From positions 1 through 64,000 of the forward strand of contig NZ_QORW01000022.1 of the NCBI RefSeq assembly GCF_003574735.1: 64,000 nucleotides of DNA. The letters are read 5' to 3'. Below the pieces are notes generated by a model. That model searched no databases, was not told where the DNA came from, and worked only from the letters and a program-made list of their open reading frames with translations. The position numbers were made by a program, and so were the translations under genes. Below are positions 53,760 through 62,531 of the stretch, in pieces (position 1 is the stretch's first letter; each line of letters begins with the position of its first letter). Origin of the DNA: Dongia deserti. Lineage in GTDB: Bacteria; Pseudomonadota; Alphaproteobacteria; Dongiales; Dongiaceae.

Positions 53760-55286
53760 TTACTGGACCAGCTTGACCCGCCCTTCGACCTTCGGCGCGA
53801 TCGTGCCGGCCTTGGCGATGTAGGACATCACGTGGTCGGCCAGCAGCGTACCATCCAACTCGCCCAGGATGACGTTGCCCTCGGCGAGCATCGTATAGCC
53901 GTCGCCACCCCGCAGCATGAAATCATTGGTCGCGAGCCGGTATGTCGCCTGCCTGTCGAGCGGCTTGCCGGCCACCTCCACCGCGACGACGCGGCTGCCG
54001 CCGGGCTTCTTCAAGTCCACCTGCATGGTCAGGCCGGACACCTGCGGGAAACGGCCGGCGCCTTCCTCGACCTGCGCCACACCGTTCTCCAGCGCGGCCA
54101 GCAAGGTCGCGCCGGTCACCTCGACCAGCACGGTCTTGTTGCCGAAGGGCAGCTCCGTCAGCACGTCGCGCCGCAGCAGCCCAGTCCCGGCCGGATATTC
54201 CTTGTTGCCGCGAATGCCGCCGCCATTGACGATGGCGATATCGGCGCCGATCGCCGCGCGCATCGCGTCGGCGATCAGGTTGCCGATGGCTGCCTCGCCG
54301 CCGCGCACGGTCGGGCGCCGGCTGTCGAGCGGCGTCTGGGTCGTGCCGATGGCGACATCCAGCTCCTTGGACAGCTGGGCCTCGAGCTCCTTGGTCTTGG
54401 CTGCGGCCGCCGCGCTTGGCTCCACGTTCGCGGTATCGATCAGGCGGAAGTTCGGCCACCACGTGACGCTGCGCCGGCCATTCTCCTCCTCGACATCGAT
54501 GGCAAGATCGATGGCGGTCACGAACTCGGCCTGTTCCTTGGATTCTGCCAGCAGGGTCTTGCCGTCAAAGAAGATATTGAGGTCGTGATCGTCAGCCGAC
54601 AGGATCACGTCGGCGGCGCGGCTGTCGAACAAGGCGCGATCCTTGGAGCGCGCCGCATGGGCGACGGCGATCACCAGGTCTGCGCCATTCTTGCGCAGCT
54701 GGCCGGCTTCCGCGATGCCGGTTTTGACTGTCGGCAGAAGCACCAGGTCGCCGGGCGAGGACTTTTCCTGCGAATCGTCTGCGGCGAGGCCGACGACGCC
54801 CACTTTCACACCGCCGAATTCGAAGACCTTGGTAGCGGCGAAGCCGGGGAGGGGCTTGCCGTCGGGGCCTTGCAGGTTGGCGGCGAACAGCGGGAACTTG
54901 GCCTCGCTCATCCGCTGCCGGAAGACATCCGGTCCGAAATCGAATTCGTGATTGCCCGGCACGAAGACATCGGGTGGCGCGATGTTCAGCAGCTCGATCA
55001 CGTGGCGGCCATGATCGAAACCGGACATCAGAGAGGGCGACAGGGTATCCCCGGCATGGACATAGAGCAGATGCCCGCCCTTCGCACGCTCCTGCTCAAC
55101 CACGCCGGCCAGCCGTGCGAAGCCGCCGCGCGGGCCGGCGCCTTCCATCTTGTCGATGTCGTTGACCAGCAGGAGTGTGAGGTTGACGGTCTCGGCTTGC
55201 GCGGGAACTGCCGCCAGCACAAGCAGGATCGGGCCTACGATCAGGCGCCCGGTGCGACGAAAGATGTGATGTCCATGGTGAAACAT
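53760..55286 (-). CDS. periplasmic 5'-nucleotidase/metallophosphatase, UshA-like
   Basis: A 508-residue exported metallophosphatase. A signal peptide ends near AQA (30-31). The N-terminal metallophosphoesterase domain shows NDID (42-45), HAGDTLSPS with D80, GNHEFDFG with N112, H210, and SADDHD (230-235). The C-terminal nucleotide-binding domain shows GNLIADAMRAA and NGGGIRGN. Relative to UshA (D41-x-H43, H252-x-Q254) two histidine ligands are Asp here (D45 and D232). Probably releases phosphate from nucleotides in the periplasm; the altered ligands could change metal or substrate choice. Followed by an EamA exporter. Confidence 0.85.
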   Translation of the reverse strand: MFHHGHHIFRRTGRLIVGPILLVLAAVPAQAETVNLTLLLVNDIDKMEGAGPRGGFARLAGVVEQERAKGGHLLYVHAGDTLSPSLMSGFDHGRHVIELLNIAPPDVFVPGNHEFDFGPDVFRQRMSEAKFPLFAANLQGPDGKPLPGFAATKVFEFGGVKVGVVGLAADDSQEKSSPGDLVLLPTVKTGIAEAGQLRKNGADLVIAVAHAARSKDRALFDSRAADVILSADDHDLNIFFDGKTLLAESKEQAEFVTAIDLAIDVEEENGRRSVTWWPNFRLIDTANVEPSAAAAAKTKELEAQLSKELDVAIGTTQTPLDSRRPTVRGGEAAIGNLIADAMRAAIGADIAIVNGGGIRGNKEYPAGTGLLRRDVLTELPFGNKTVLVEVTGATLLAALENGVAQVEEGAGRFPQVSGLTMQVDLKKPGGSRVVAVEVAGKPLDRQATYRLATNDFMLRGGDGYTMLAEGNVILGELDGTLLADHVMSYIAKAGTIAPKVEGRVKLVQ

Positions 55287-55358
55287 GCATCCCTCCCATC
55301 GTGATATCGCGATGGGAGTCTTACCCCGGCTGTCGTGACACGCGCAATGTCAGGCTGA

Positions 55359-56591
55359 TTATGCGAGCGCCTGATCCAAAGCTGTCAGCAGCCGATCGAT
55401 ATCGCGATCGTCGTTGTAGTGCGCCAAGCCGATGCGCACCACGCCATCCTCCGCCGTCAACCCCAGCGCCTTGATCAAGCGCGCGGCCCAGAAATCGCCG
55501 TGGCCGATGGCGATCTGCCGCGCGTTGAGCTTGGCGACGATATCGGCGGACGAGCGGCCGGGCACATGGAATGCGATGACCGGCGCAAGACGACCGTCGC
55601 TGCTCGGCTGGCGGCCGACAATGCGTACCTCGCGGCGCGATCCCAGAAAGGCCGTGATCTTGTCCGCGAGCTTTGCCTCATGCGTACCGATCAATTGATA
55701 GACGCGCTGCAGCCGTGCGTGGAAGCGATTGGCCGGCGTCAGCTTATGATGGGCGTGCAGCTTGTCGAAATAGTCCGCAATGCCGACGCACCCGGCCGCG
55801 AGCTCGTGATTGGGCCCGCCGGGCAGGAACTTGTACGCGACGTTCTCGTCAGTGATGAAATGGTGGTTCTGGTTGCGCAGCTGCTTCAAGACCTCGCGCT
55901 TGCCATAGAGCACCGACTGATGCGGGCCGCACACCTTGTACAGGCTGAAGACATAGAAGTCGCAATCGAGTGCCTTGACGTCGACCGGGAAGTGCGGCGC
56001 ATAGGCGGTTCCATCGACGAAGGCGAGAGCGCCTGCCGCGCGGATTTTCTTCGCCAGCGCGGGCACGTCATGCACGATCGAGGCGACGTTGGAGCAGTGG
56101 GTGAACGCCACCAGCTTCGTGCGCGCGGAGAGAAGCTCGTCCAGAATCTCGTAGCGCAACGCGCCGGTCTTGCGATCCACCGGCCATTCGCGGACGACGA
56201 TGCCGAACTCCTCCAGGCGGCGCCAAGCGCCGACATTGGCCTCGTGATCCTGCTCGGTCACGATGATCTCGTCGCCCGGCTTGAACTGATGCCGCAGCGC
56301 CTGCGTCATCAGGTAGACATGCATGGTGGTGGAGGGGCCGAGCACGATTTCGTCATGATCAGCATTGATGAACTCCGCCATCAGATGCTTGCCGTGCTCG
56401 ATCCGCTCGGTCGCACGACGCGAGGACGCGAAGTTCCAGTTCGGCTGGACCTGCGTCTCGCTCATATATTCGCGCGTGCTCTCGATCACCTGGCGCGGCA
56501 CATAGGTCCCGCCGGCATTCTCGACGAACACCCAGCCATCGGCGAGTGGTGGGAACTGCTCGCGCACGAAGGCAGTGTCGAGAGCGGTCAT
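55359..56591 (-). CDS. class V aminotransferase / cysteine desulfurase-like PLP enzyme
   Basis: A 410-residue fold-type I PLP enzyme. The PLP Lys lies in YVFSLYKVCGPHQ; HEANVGAWRRLEE and FVDGTAYAPHFPVD with the Asp that pairs with the pyridine nitrogen come earlier. The N terminus WVFVENAGGTYVPRQVIEST is the class V opening. The Cys loop that defines IscS/SufS is not evident, so it may be an isopenicillin-epimerase-like or kynureninase-like lyase rather than a sulfur donor. ATG 56591 (MTALDTAF) is favoured over the frame start at 56657. Substrate unknown. Confidence 0.82.
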   Translation of the reverse strand: MTALDTAFVREQFPPLADGWVFVENAGGTYVPRQVIESTREYMSETQVQPNWNFASSRRATERIEHGKHLMAEFINADHDEIVLGPSTTMHVYLMTQALRHQFKPGDEIIVTEQDHEANVGAWRRLEEFGIVVREWPVDRKTGALRYEILDELLSARTKLVAFTHCSNVASIVHDVPALAKKIRAAGALAFVDGTAYAPHFPVDVKALDCDFYVFSLYKVCGPHQSVLYGKREVLKQLRNQNHHFITDENVAYKFLPGGPNHELAAGCVGIADYFDKLHAHHKLTPANRFHARLQRVYQLIGTHEAKLADKITAFLGSRREVRIVGRQPSSDGRLAPVIAFHVPGRSSADIVAKLNARQIAIGHGDFWAARLIKALGLTAEDGVVRIGLAHYNDDRDIDRLLTALDQALA

Positions 56592-56756
56592 GCCATGGTT
56601 TCGATCTGATTGCACCGCTTCTCTTCCGTCATCGCCGGGCGAGGAGCGAAGCGACAAGACCCGGTGATCCGAGTTTGGACGTGCCGCTTGCAGGCAAATT
56701 TGGATGGCCGGATCTTCGTTCCGGCCGTGAGGGGGAGAGCCAGTCTGGATGGGTGA
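56592..56756. repeat. REP-like palindromic intergenic element
   Basis: The 165-bp gap holds two nested inverted repeats. One is a CATCGCCGGGC ... GACCCGGTGATC arrangement at about 56628-56672 around GAGGAGCGAAGCG; the other is GGCCGGA / TCCGGCC at about 56715-56735 with a 7-base loop. The wording resembles the REP-like elements scattered between genes of many alphaproteobacteria. Other copies are not in this window. Confidence 0.45.
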
Positions 56757-57902
56757 TCACGATCTTGCCCTCAGGGCCGTGCTGTTGAGTGTTCGCAGGA
56801 ACCGTGAAACCCGTGCGAGCCCTTCCTCCAGCACAGCGCGGTTGTTCGCGTAGCCGATCCGGACATAGCCTTCCATATCCAAGGCGCTGCCGGGCGTGAA
56901 CATGACTCCCTCGGCCTCGAGCAGGCGGATGCAGAATTCTTGCGACGGCATGTCGAAATCGTATTTCAGCAGGGCGACCGTGCCGCCTTTTGGCTTCACG
57001 TAGGAGATCGACGGTTCCTGCGCCACCCAGCGATCGAGGAATGCGAGGTTGGTGCGCACGATGTCGCGGTTGCGGGCCAGGATGGCGTCGCGATGTTCCA
57101 GCGCGATCGAGGCAAAGTGGTCATCCAGCATGCCGACGCTGATGGTGTTGTAGTCGCGGTGGATCGAGACGGCGCGGATCAAGTCGACCGGCCCCACGAT
57201 CCAGCCCAGCCGCAGGCCCGCCAGTGAGAAGGCCTTGGACATGCTGCCGGTGCTGATGCCGCGCTCATAGAGGTCGGCCATCGACACGGTGAGCTCGTCG
57301 CCCACCTGGTCCACGCCGCGATACACCTCGTCACAGAGGACATGCGCGCCGCAGCGGGCAGCCATGTCGGCGATTCGCTGCATCATCGCCCGGTCCATCA
57401 GCGAGCCGGTCGGATTGTTCGGGTTGTTGATGGCGATCAGCTTGGTGTTGGGCGTGACGAGGCGCTCGATGTCGTCGAGATCGGGGAGGAAGCCGTTCTC
57501 CTCGCGCAACTTGTGGATCTGCACGTCGGCGCCGTAGCTCTCCGGAATCGAATAATGCTGCTGGTAGGTCGGCACCACCGAGATGACGCGATCGCCCGGT
57601 TCCACCAGGGTCGCGTAGACCAGCGCGTTGGCGCCGATCGCGCCGTGGGTGATGACGACGTTCTCCGGCGCTTGCCGGGAATAGAGCGCCGCCACATTGC
57701 GCCGCAGCCGCTCGGAACCCTCGATGGCACCGTAGGTGAGCTTGAGCGGCAGCAGCTCGTCCACAATGACGGCGCGCTTGTCTGCCATGTCCAGCAGCTG
57801 CGCAACGGTCAGCGATTCAACGCACGTCTCAGCCAGGTTGTAGGCGCACTGCGTCTCGTACTGGTTCATCCAGATTTCGACGCCAAACGGCTTGATCTTC
57901 AT
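56757..57902 (-). CDS. class I/II aminotransferase (fold-type I PLP enzyme)
   Basis: A 381-residue aminotransferase. It shows GAIGANALVYATLV, the AINNPNNPTGSL block with the conserved Asn and Pro, LCDEVYRGV with Asp and Tyr, and the PLP Lys in STGSMSKAFSLAGLRLGW. The opening FGVEIWMNQYETQCAYNLAET resembles the capreomycidine-synthase (VioD)-like group. The ATG at 57902 is chosen since the longer frame lies over pyrE in another frame. It begins 17 bp after the pyrE stop, so both are likely one transcript. Substrate not inferable. Confidence 0.87.
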   Translation of the reverse strand: MKIKPFGVEIWMNQYETQCAYNLAETCVESLTVAQLLDMADKRAVIVDELLPLKLTYGAIEGSERLRRNVAALYSRQAPENVVITHGAIGANALVYATLVEPGDRVISVVPTYQQHYSIPESYGADVQIHKLREENGFLPDLDDIERLVTPNTKLIAINNPNNPTGSLMDRAMMQRIADMAARCGAHVLCDEVYRGVDQVGDELTVSMADLYERGISTGSMSKAFSLAGLRLGWIVGPVDLIRAVSIHRDYNTISVGMLDDHFASIALEHRDAILARNRDIVRTNLAFLDRWVAQEPSISYVKPKGGTVALLKYDFDMPSQEFCIRLLEAEGVMFTPGSALDMEGYVRIGYANNRAVLEEGLARVSRFLRTLNSTALRARS

Positions 57903-57919
57903 GATGGGCGCTCGCTGGC

Positions 57920-58612
57920 CTATTCCTTGCTGGCCGGGTTCTTTCCGCCACGCGCCGCGGACCAGGCTTCGGGGTTCTCGAGGAACGAGCGCACGTCCTT
58001 CGCCTCCTCCGCGCTGAGGTGGCCGAGATCGCCGGCGACCTGCAGGACATCCCACCAGGTGGCAAGGCCGATGAGGGTGACGCCCTGCGCTTTCAGGTCG
58101 TCGAGCGCCTGCGGGAAAATGCCGTAATGGAACACGACCAGCGCATGGCTGACCTTCCCGCCGGCATTGCGGATGGCGTTGATGAAGTTGAGCTTGCTGC
58201 CGCCGTCGGTCGCCAAGTCTTCGACCAGCAGCGTCCGAGCACCTTCGGGCAAGACACCCTCGATTTGCGCATTGCGGCCGAAGCCCTTCGGCTTCTTGCG
58301 GATATAGGCCATGGGCAGGCCGAGCTTGTCGGCGATCCAGGCGGCGTAGGGAATGCCGGCGGTCTCGCCGCCCGCGATCACGTCCAGGCTTTCCACGCCG
58401 ATCTCGCGCCAGATTGCTTCGATGGCATGGCCGGTGATCAGCATACGCGCACGGGGATAGCCGATCACCTTGCGGCAATCGACATAGACCGGACTGGCGC
58501 GGCCGGACGTCAAGATGAAGGGGTCTTTGGGCCGCATCAGGACGGCGCCAATCTCCAACAGAACGCGCGCGACGGCGGGGCCGGAGGGACCGGCGGAACC
58601 CGGGCTGGTCAT
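57920..58612 (-). CDS. pyrE: orotate phosphoribosyltransferase
   Basis: Joins orotate to PRPP to make OMP in de novo pyrimidine synthesis; 230 residues. The PRPP motif TLLVEDLATDGGSK is exact for the family, with SGRASPVYVDCRK near the start and IAGGETAGIPYAAWI and YIRKKPKGFGRNAQIEG as substrate loops. ATG 58612 (MTSPGSAG) is selected; ATG 58630 upstream adds six residues. The class I aminotransferase gene follows directly. Other pyr genes are absent from the window, as usual in alphaproteobacteria. Confidence 0.95.
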   Translation of the reverse strand: MTSPGSAGPSGPAVARVLLEIGAVLMRPKDPFILTSGRASPVYVDCRKVIGYPRARMLITGHAIEAIWREIGVESLDVIAGGETAGIPYAAWIADKLGLPMAYIRKKPKGFGRNAQIEGVLPEGARTLLVEDLATDGGSKLNFINAIRNAGGKVSHALVVFHYGIFPQALDDLKAQGVTLIGLATWWDVLQVAGDLGHLSAEEAKDVRSFLENPEAWSAARGGKNPASKE

Positions 58613-58739
58613 ATTGAGTCTATCTCCCAACGCAAGGTGGGATGGTTCTAGCGGTTGGACCAGTGTTCATGCAATTGTTAACCTACCCTTGGCGGCTTTG
58701 CCGCTAGAATGGTCTGGGCTGAATTGAGCTAGGATTTCA

Positions 58740-59912
58740 ATGGCGTCGGCACCGCTCTCTCTCGCGCGCCGCATGCTGTTCGGCAGGAAGGCCGGCCTCG
58801 ACGGCACGCTCCCGCCGGGCAAACGGCCGTTCCGTGTCCTGTCCATTGACGGCGGCGGGATCCGCGGCATCCTGCCGGCCATGGTGCTGGCCGACCTGGA
58901 GCGGCGCACCAACCGGCCGATCATCGACCTGTTCGACATGATCGTCGGAACCTCGAGCGGCGGGCTGATCGCCCTGGCGCTCGCCTGCCCCGGTGAAGGC
59001 GGACGGCCGCGTCATACCGCGCGGGACGTCGTCCGAGTCTATGAAGCAGATGGCAAGCGCGTCTTCTCGCGCTCGGTCTGGCACAAGATCCGCGCCGTCG
59101 GCAACTTGGCGGATGAGAAGTATCCGAGCACGGGCCTTGAAGAGGTCCTGGAAGGATATTTCGGCGATTGCCGGCTCAAGGATGCCCTATGTGACGTGGT
59201 CGTGCCGGCCTACGAGATCGAACGGCGCTTTCCGTTCTTCTTCAAGGTCAGCAACGCGCGCGTGAAGCAGTATTACGACTATCCGATGAAGCAGGTGATC
59301 CGCGCTGCCACGGCCGCACCGACCTATTTCGAACCAGCCCGTATCGAGATCGACGGACCGAACGACTATTATGCTTTGGTCGACGGTGCCCTGTTCGCCT
59401 ACAACCCCGGCATGTGCGCCTATACCGAGGTGCTGCATCGCTTCCCGGATCACGAATCCATCATCATGGTCTCGCTCGGCACCGGCGAGCTGACGCGCCG
59501 CTTGCCCTATGACGAGGTGAAAGGTTGGGGCGCGGCGCGCTGGGCGCAGCCGACCTTCGCGCTGATGTGCGATGGCATCTGCGACGTGGTCGACTACCAG
59601 CTCCAGCAGCTGCTGCCGCCGACGCCAGGCGGCATGCGGCAATATTACCGTTTCCAGGCGCGGCTCGATGTCGGCAACGATGATATGGACGATGCCAGCA
59701 GCACCAACATCCGCGTGCTGAAACTGCTGGCGGAGGACATGCTGCAGGCCAACCGCGCCACACTGAGGCAGCTCTCCGAGCACCTGCTGCACTGGGCGCC
59801 GCCCAGGGCCGATGCGCCGCCGCCCAACGTTGCCAACGACCCCATGCCTTCCGGCGATTCGCTCGCGGAGGCGGCGCAAGCGTTCAAGGCCGAGGCAGCA
59901 AGCCGTGACTGA
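58740..59912 (+). CDS. patatin-like phospholipase
   Basis: A 390-residue patatin-fold lipid acyl hydrolase. It has the oxyanion loop IDGGGIRGILPAMVLADLE, the nucleophile Ser in IVGTSSGGLIAL and the dyad Asp in LVDGALFAYNPG (DGA form). It lacks signal peptide and membrane helices, so it acts in the cytosol or at the inner face of the membrane. It resembles CapV in being a stand-alone patatin, but there is no CD-NTase gene near, so I do not assign a defence role. The promoter is likely in the 127-bp gap from pyrE. Confidence 0.88.
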   Translation: MASAPLSLARRMLFGRKAGLDGTLPPGKRPFRVLSIDGGGIRGILPAMVLADLERRTNRPIIDLFDMIVGTSSGGLIALALACPGEGGRPRHTARDVVRVYEADGKRVFSRSVWHKIRAVGNLADEKYPSTGLEEVLEGYFGDCRLKDALCDVVVPAYEIERRFPFFFKVSNARVKQYYDYPMKQVIRAATAAPTYFEPARIEIDGPNDYYALVDGALFAYNPGMCAYTEVLHRFPDHESIIMVSLGTGELTRRLPYDEVKGWGAARWAQPTFALMCDGICDVVDYQLQQLLPPTPGGMRQYYRFQARLDVGNDDMDDASSTNIRVLKLLAEDMLQANRATLRQLSEHLLHWAPPRADAPPPNVANDPMPSGDSLAEAAQAFKAEAASRD

Positions 59913-59950
59913 ATCGTGACGTATCCCAAGGCGTGCGTCGAGGTGCCGTG

Positions 59951-60727
59951 GTGAGCGTCATTCTGGTCGAGCGCAGCCACTCCGCCGCGTTGGCGACGGT
60001 TCGGCTGAACCGTCCGGACAAGCGCAATGCCATGACCTTGGACATGTGGCGCGAGCTCAGGGAGGTCTTCACGCTGCTGGAGCAGGACGTGCAGGTGCGC
60101 TGTGTGGTCGTGCGGGGCACGAGCGGTCACTTCGCGGCCGGTGCCGATCTGTCGGAATTCCCGGCCCTGCGCGCGACCGCGGAGCAAGCGGAAACCTACG
60201 GCCGTCAGATGGTCGCCGCGCTGACGGCGATCCGCGATTGCCGGCATCCTACGATCGCTGCGATCGAAGGCCTGTGCGTGGGCGGCGGCCTTGAGATCGC
60301 GTTGATGTGCGACCTGCGGCTCGGCGCGGCAGACAGCCGCTATGGAGTCCCGATTCAGAAGGTCGGCGTGGCGATGCCCTATCCGGAGCTCGCCATTTTG
60401 ACTCACATGCTGGGCCGCCCGACCATGCTGGCCTTGCTGCTGGAGGGGCAGCTGCATGATGCCTCCTGGGCGGAACGGCACGGCCTTCTGACCCGAACCG
60501 TGGCCGATCTTGAAGCCGAGTTAGCGGCCACAATCGGACGTATCTTGACCGGGTCTCCCGCCTCGCATCGCCACCACAAAAGCTTCACACAACGTGCCGT
60601 CGATGTGCTCCAGTCTCTCGATGCAGAGGATATCCGGCGCTCCTATGCGGCGGTGGAATCCGAGGACTATCGGGAGGGAATCGACGCCTTCCTCGCGCGA
60701 CGGACTCCGAAATTCCCGGGTAATTGA
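59951..60727 (+). CDS. enoyl-CoA hydratase/isomerase family protein
   Basis: A 258-residue crotonase-fold enzyme. Features: VRLNRPDKRNAMTLDM, VRGTSGHFAAGADLSEF for CoA binding and the first oxyanion residue, IEGLCVGGGLEIALMCD, RYGVPIQKVGVAMPYPELA and a YREGIDAFLARRTPKF tail. The usual second catalytic Glu of hydratases (GxxPxxGG) is replaced by AMPYPE, so hydratase activity is uncertain and isomerase or hydrolase action possible. The GTG at 59951 follows GAGG; GTG 59933 and 59948 are alternatives. Lies 38 bp after the patatin gene, possibly cotranscribed. Confidence 0.8.
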   Translation: MSVILVERSHSAALATVRLNRPDKRNAMTLDMWRELREVFTLLEQDVQVRCVVVRGTSGHFAAGADLSEFPALRATAEQAETYGRQMVAALTAIRDCRHPTIAAIEGLCVGGGLEIALMCDLRLGAADSRYGVPIQKVGVAMPYPELAILTHMLGRPTMLALLLEGQLHDASWAERHGLLTRTVADLEAELAATIGRILTGSPASHRHHKSFTQRAVDVLQSLDAEDIRRSYAAVESEDYREGIDAFLARRTPKFPGN

Positions 60728-60843
60728 ATCTCTGGCAATTGAATCTAGGATTTGAAACATCTGGATTGGACGAAGCGGTCCCTCGAGGTTAAAGTGATTC
60801 CAGGGACGGTGGCTCGCCGCCATCGGAAAGGGACGGTGAAGCA

Positions 60844-61248
60844 ATGAAAGAGCTGCAAGAAGGCTTGCGGATGCCCTATCGCGACTTCTGGGTCGCTTAT
60901 CTGGATGCCCACCGCAAGCCCGCGACCAGAGGGATGCACTATCTGGCGACACTCACGGGTATCGGCGGAGCGGTGTTGGCAGTCTGGCTGGAGTTCCTCT
61001 GGTTCATGGCAGGCGGCATCGCTCTCGGCGTCGTCATAGCCGTCAGTTCGCACCACCTGATCGAGCACAACCAGCCGTTGATCCGGGTCAATCCGTTCTA
61101 TGGTGCAGTGTCGGATCTCAGGATGTGCTGGCTCGCTTTGACAGGCGGGTTGACCGCGGAATACGCGCGGCTCGGGCTTGGCCGGCCAGGACCGAAGGAG
61201 CGCGTGGCAACCGTGCCGGCGAGGGACACGGCAGCCCGTCCGGCGTAG
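60844..61248 (+). CDS. DUF962 / Mpo1-like membrane protein
   Basis: A 134-residue protein of the DUF962 group with about three membrane helices. Family residues include YRDFWVAYLDAHRKPATRGMHY, the central HH-E motif in SSHHLIEHNQP and LRMCWLALTGG. In yeast the Mpo1 relative is a dioxygenase in alpha-oxidation of phytosphingosine-derived 2-hydroxy acids; bacterial roles are not established, so function is only inferred. ATG 60844 follows AAGCA; there is a 116-bp gap from the enoyl-CoA hydratase. Confidence 0.75.
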   Translation: MKELQEGLRMPYRDFWVAYLDAHRKPATRGMHYLATLTGIGGAVLAVWLEFLWFMAGGIALGVVIAVSSHHLIEHNQPLIRVNPFYGAVSDLRMCWLALTGGLTAEYARLGLGRPGPKERVATVPARDTAARPA

Positions 61249-61263
61249 CCTCGACGCCTCCTC

Positions 61264-61674
61264 TCAACCGCGAGGCGTCACGTAGCGGAAGGTTCCATCG
61301 CCGCGCGCGATCACGCGGCCATCCTGGCTTTTGATCTCGGCCGTTCCATAGGCGATGGTGCGTCCGCCACCGATGTGCCGACCGATCGCGGTCAGCACGT
61401 CGCCCACTTTCGCCTGACCCAGGAACTGCATCGACAACGACAGGGTGACAGCGGGCAGGGCCTTGTCAGGTCCCTGCGCCAAGGCGACCGCGACTCCCGC
61501 TGCGGTATCGATCAGAGTGGCGAGCGAGCCGCCATGGGGCACGTTGAGCCGGTTCAGATGTTTGCGTTCCACGGCGAGCTCCAGCTCGCAATAGCCGGTG
61601 TCGCGCTTGGTGACGCGATACCCGATCAGCTCGGAATAGTCGCTGCGCGGGTGCTGCCAGTCCATGTCGTTCAT
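61264..61674 (-). CDS. PaaI-family hotdog thioesterase
   Basis: A 136-residue hotdog-fold acyl-CoA thioesterase (4HBT/PaaI type). It shows NRLNVPHGGSLATLIDTAAGVA with the catalytic Asp on the central helix (the PaaI HGG-x6-D pattern) and a C-terminal beta sheet VGDVLTAIGRHIGGGRTIAYG. ATG 61674 (MNDMDWQHP) is preferred; the frame continues upstream only through the repeat element at 61696-61803. It may release acyl groups from CoA in line with the crotonase-type enzymes here. Confidence 0.85.
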   Translation of the reverse strand: MNDMDWQHPRSDYSELIGYRVTKRDTGYCELELAVERKHLNRLNVPHGGSLATLIDTAAGVAVALAQGPDKALPAVTLSLSMQFLGQAKVGDVLTAIGRHIGGGRTIAYGTAEIKSQDGRVIARGDGTFRYVTPRG

Positions 61675-61695
61675 CAGTGGTTCACCTGTTGTGAC

Positions 61696-61803
61696 GTGGT
61701 CGCGTTTTCGGCGTCGAACCGGCTTCCACTTCGGCGGAAAGCGCTCTTCGAAGTGGTCGCGTTTCTGTCGCCGAATCTGCTTCCAGTTCGGCGGGCAACG
61801 CTC
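61696..61803. repeat. tandem dimer of a 51-bp intergenic repeat, 57-bp period
   Basis: Copy 1 is 61696-61746 and copy 2 is 61753-61803. Each begins GTGGTCGCGTTT on the plus strand, has CTTCCAsTTCGGCGG (s = C or G) in the middle and ends with CGCTC. The two copies are about 75% identical. The minus-strand reading contains CCGAAGTGGAAGCCGG, much like an interspersed intergenic repeat of alphaproteobacteria. It lies between the thioesterase ATG and the GST gene, and it leaves the minus frame open, so it may be mis-annotated as an N-terminal extension. Confidence 0.65.
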
Positions 61804-61893
61804 CGGGAGACCCGGCATGATCGGCAAGCGCCCTTGCCAGCTCAAGGGAAATCCTCAAGACTGCCGGCGATTGCGGGCGCGGACGAAGGCAGG

Positions 61894-62517
61894 ATGATCG
61901 ATCTCTACACCTGGGGCACGCCGAACGGCCACAAGATCCACATCATGCTGGAGGAGACCGGTCTGCCGTACCGGATCCACAAGGTGGACATCGGCGCGAA
62001 GGAGCAGTTCAGCCCCGAATACGTGAAGATCAATCCCAACAGCAAAATCCCCGCGATCATCGACCGGGACGGCCCCGACGGCGGGCCGGTGACTATCTTC
62101 GAATCCGGTGCCATCCTGTTGTATCTGGCGGAGAAGACCGGGCGCTTCCTGCCCGCGGAGGACGAGCCGCGCGCCCGCGTGCTGGAATGGCTGATGTTCC
62201 AGATGGGCAATATCGGGCCCATGTTCGGCCAGTGCTATCACTTCAGGAGCTCGGCGCCCGAGCGCATTCCCTACACCATCGACCGCTACACCCGTGAAGT
62301 GGGACGGCTCTACGGCGTGATGGACAAGCGCCTTTCCACGGGCGCCTATCTCGGTGGCGAGGAATTCTCGATCGCCGACATCGCGACCTGGCCGTGGACC
62401 AAGAATCCCGCTGCCTATGACCAGGACCCAGAGGACTTCCCGCACGTCAAGAAGTGGATCAAAAAGATCAGCGAACGGCCGACAGTGAAGCGCGCGCTGC
62501 GCGTGCTGGATGCTTGA
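61894..62517 (+). CDS. nu-class glutathione transferase, YfcG type (copy 1)
   Basis: A 207-residue thioredoxin-fold GST. Like E. coli YfcG it has T9 and N11 in TPNGHKI, instead of a catalytic Ser or Cys, and the [15 protein letters not shown] loop for glutathione. [16 protein letters not shown] and the [12 protein letters not shown] segment are typical. YfcG-type enzymes reduce disulfides with glutathione. ATG 61894 follows AAGGCAGG. The second copy starts 14 bp after its stop, so the two form an operon made by tandem duplication. Confidence 0.9.
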   Translation: MIDLYTWGTPNGHKIHIMLEETGLPYRIHKVDIGAKEQFSPEYVKINPNSKIPAIIDRDGPDGGPVTIFESGAILLYLAEKTGRFLPAEDEPRARVLEWLMFQMGNIGPMFGQCYHFRSSAPERIPYTIDRYTREVGRLYGVMDKRLSTGAYLGGEEFSIADIATWPWTKNPAAYDQDPEDFPHVKKWIKKISERPTVKRALRVLDA

Positions 62518-62531
62518 AGGGACGCGTCGCG

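Noticed and set aside
57903-58478. N-terminal extension of the class I aminotransferase through pyrE
   Set aside because: This part overlaps pyrE in another frame and is not protein-like; the PLP enzyme starts at 57902.
58740-59912. Patatin gene as a CapV-type CBASS effector
   Set aside because: No CD-NTase, Cap2/Cap3 or other defence gene lies nearby; neighbours are pyrE and an enoyl-CoA hydratase.
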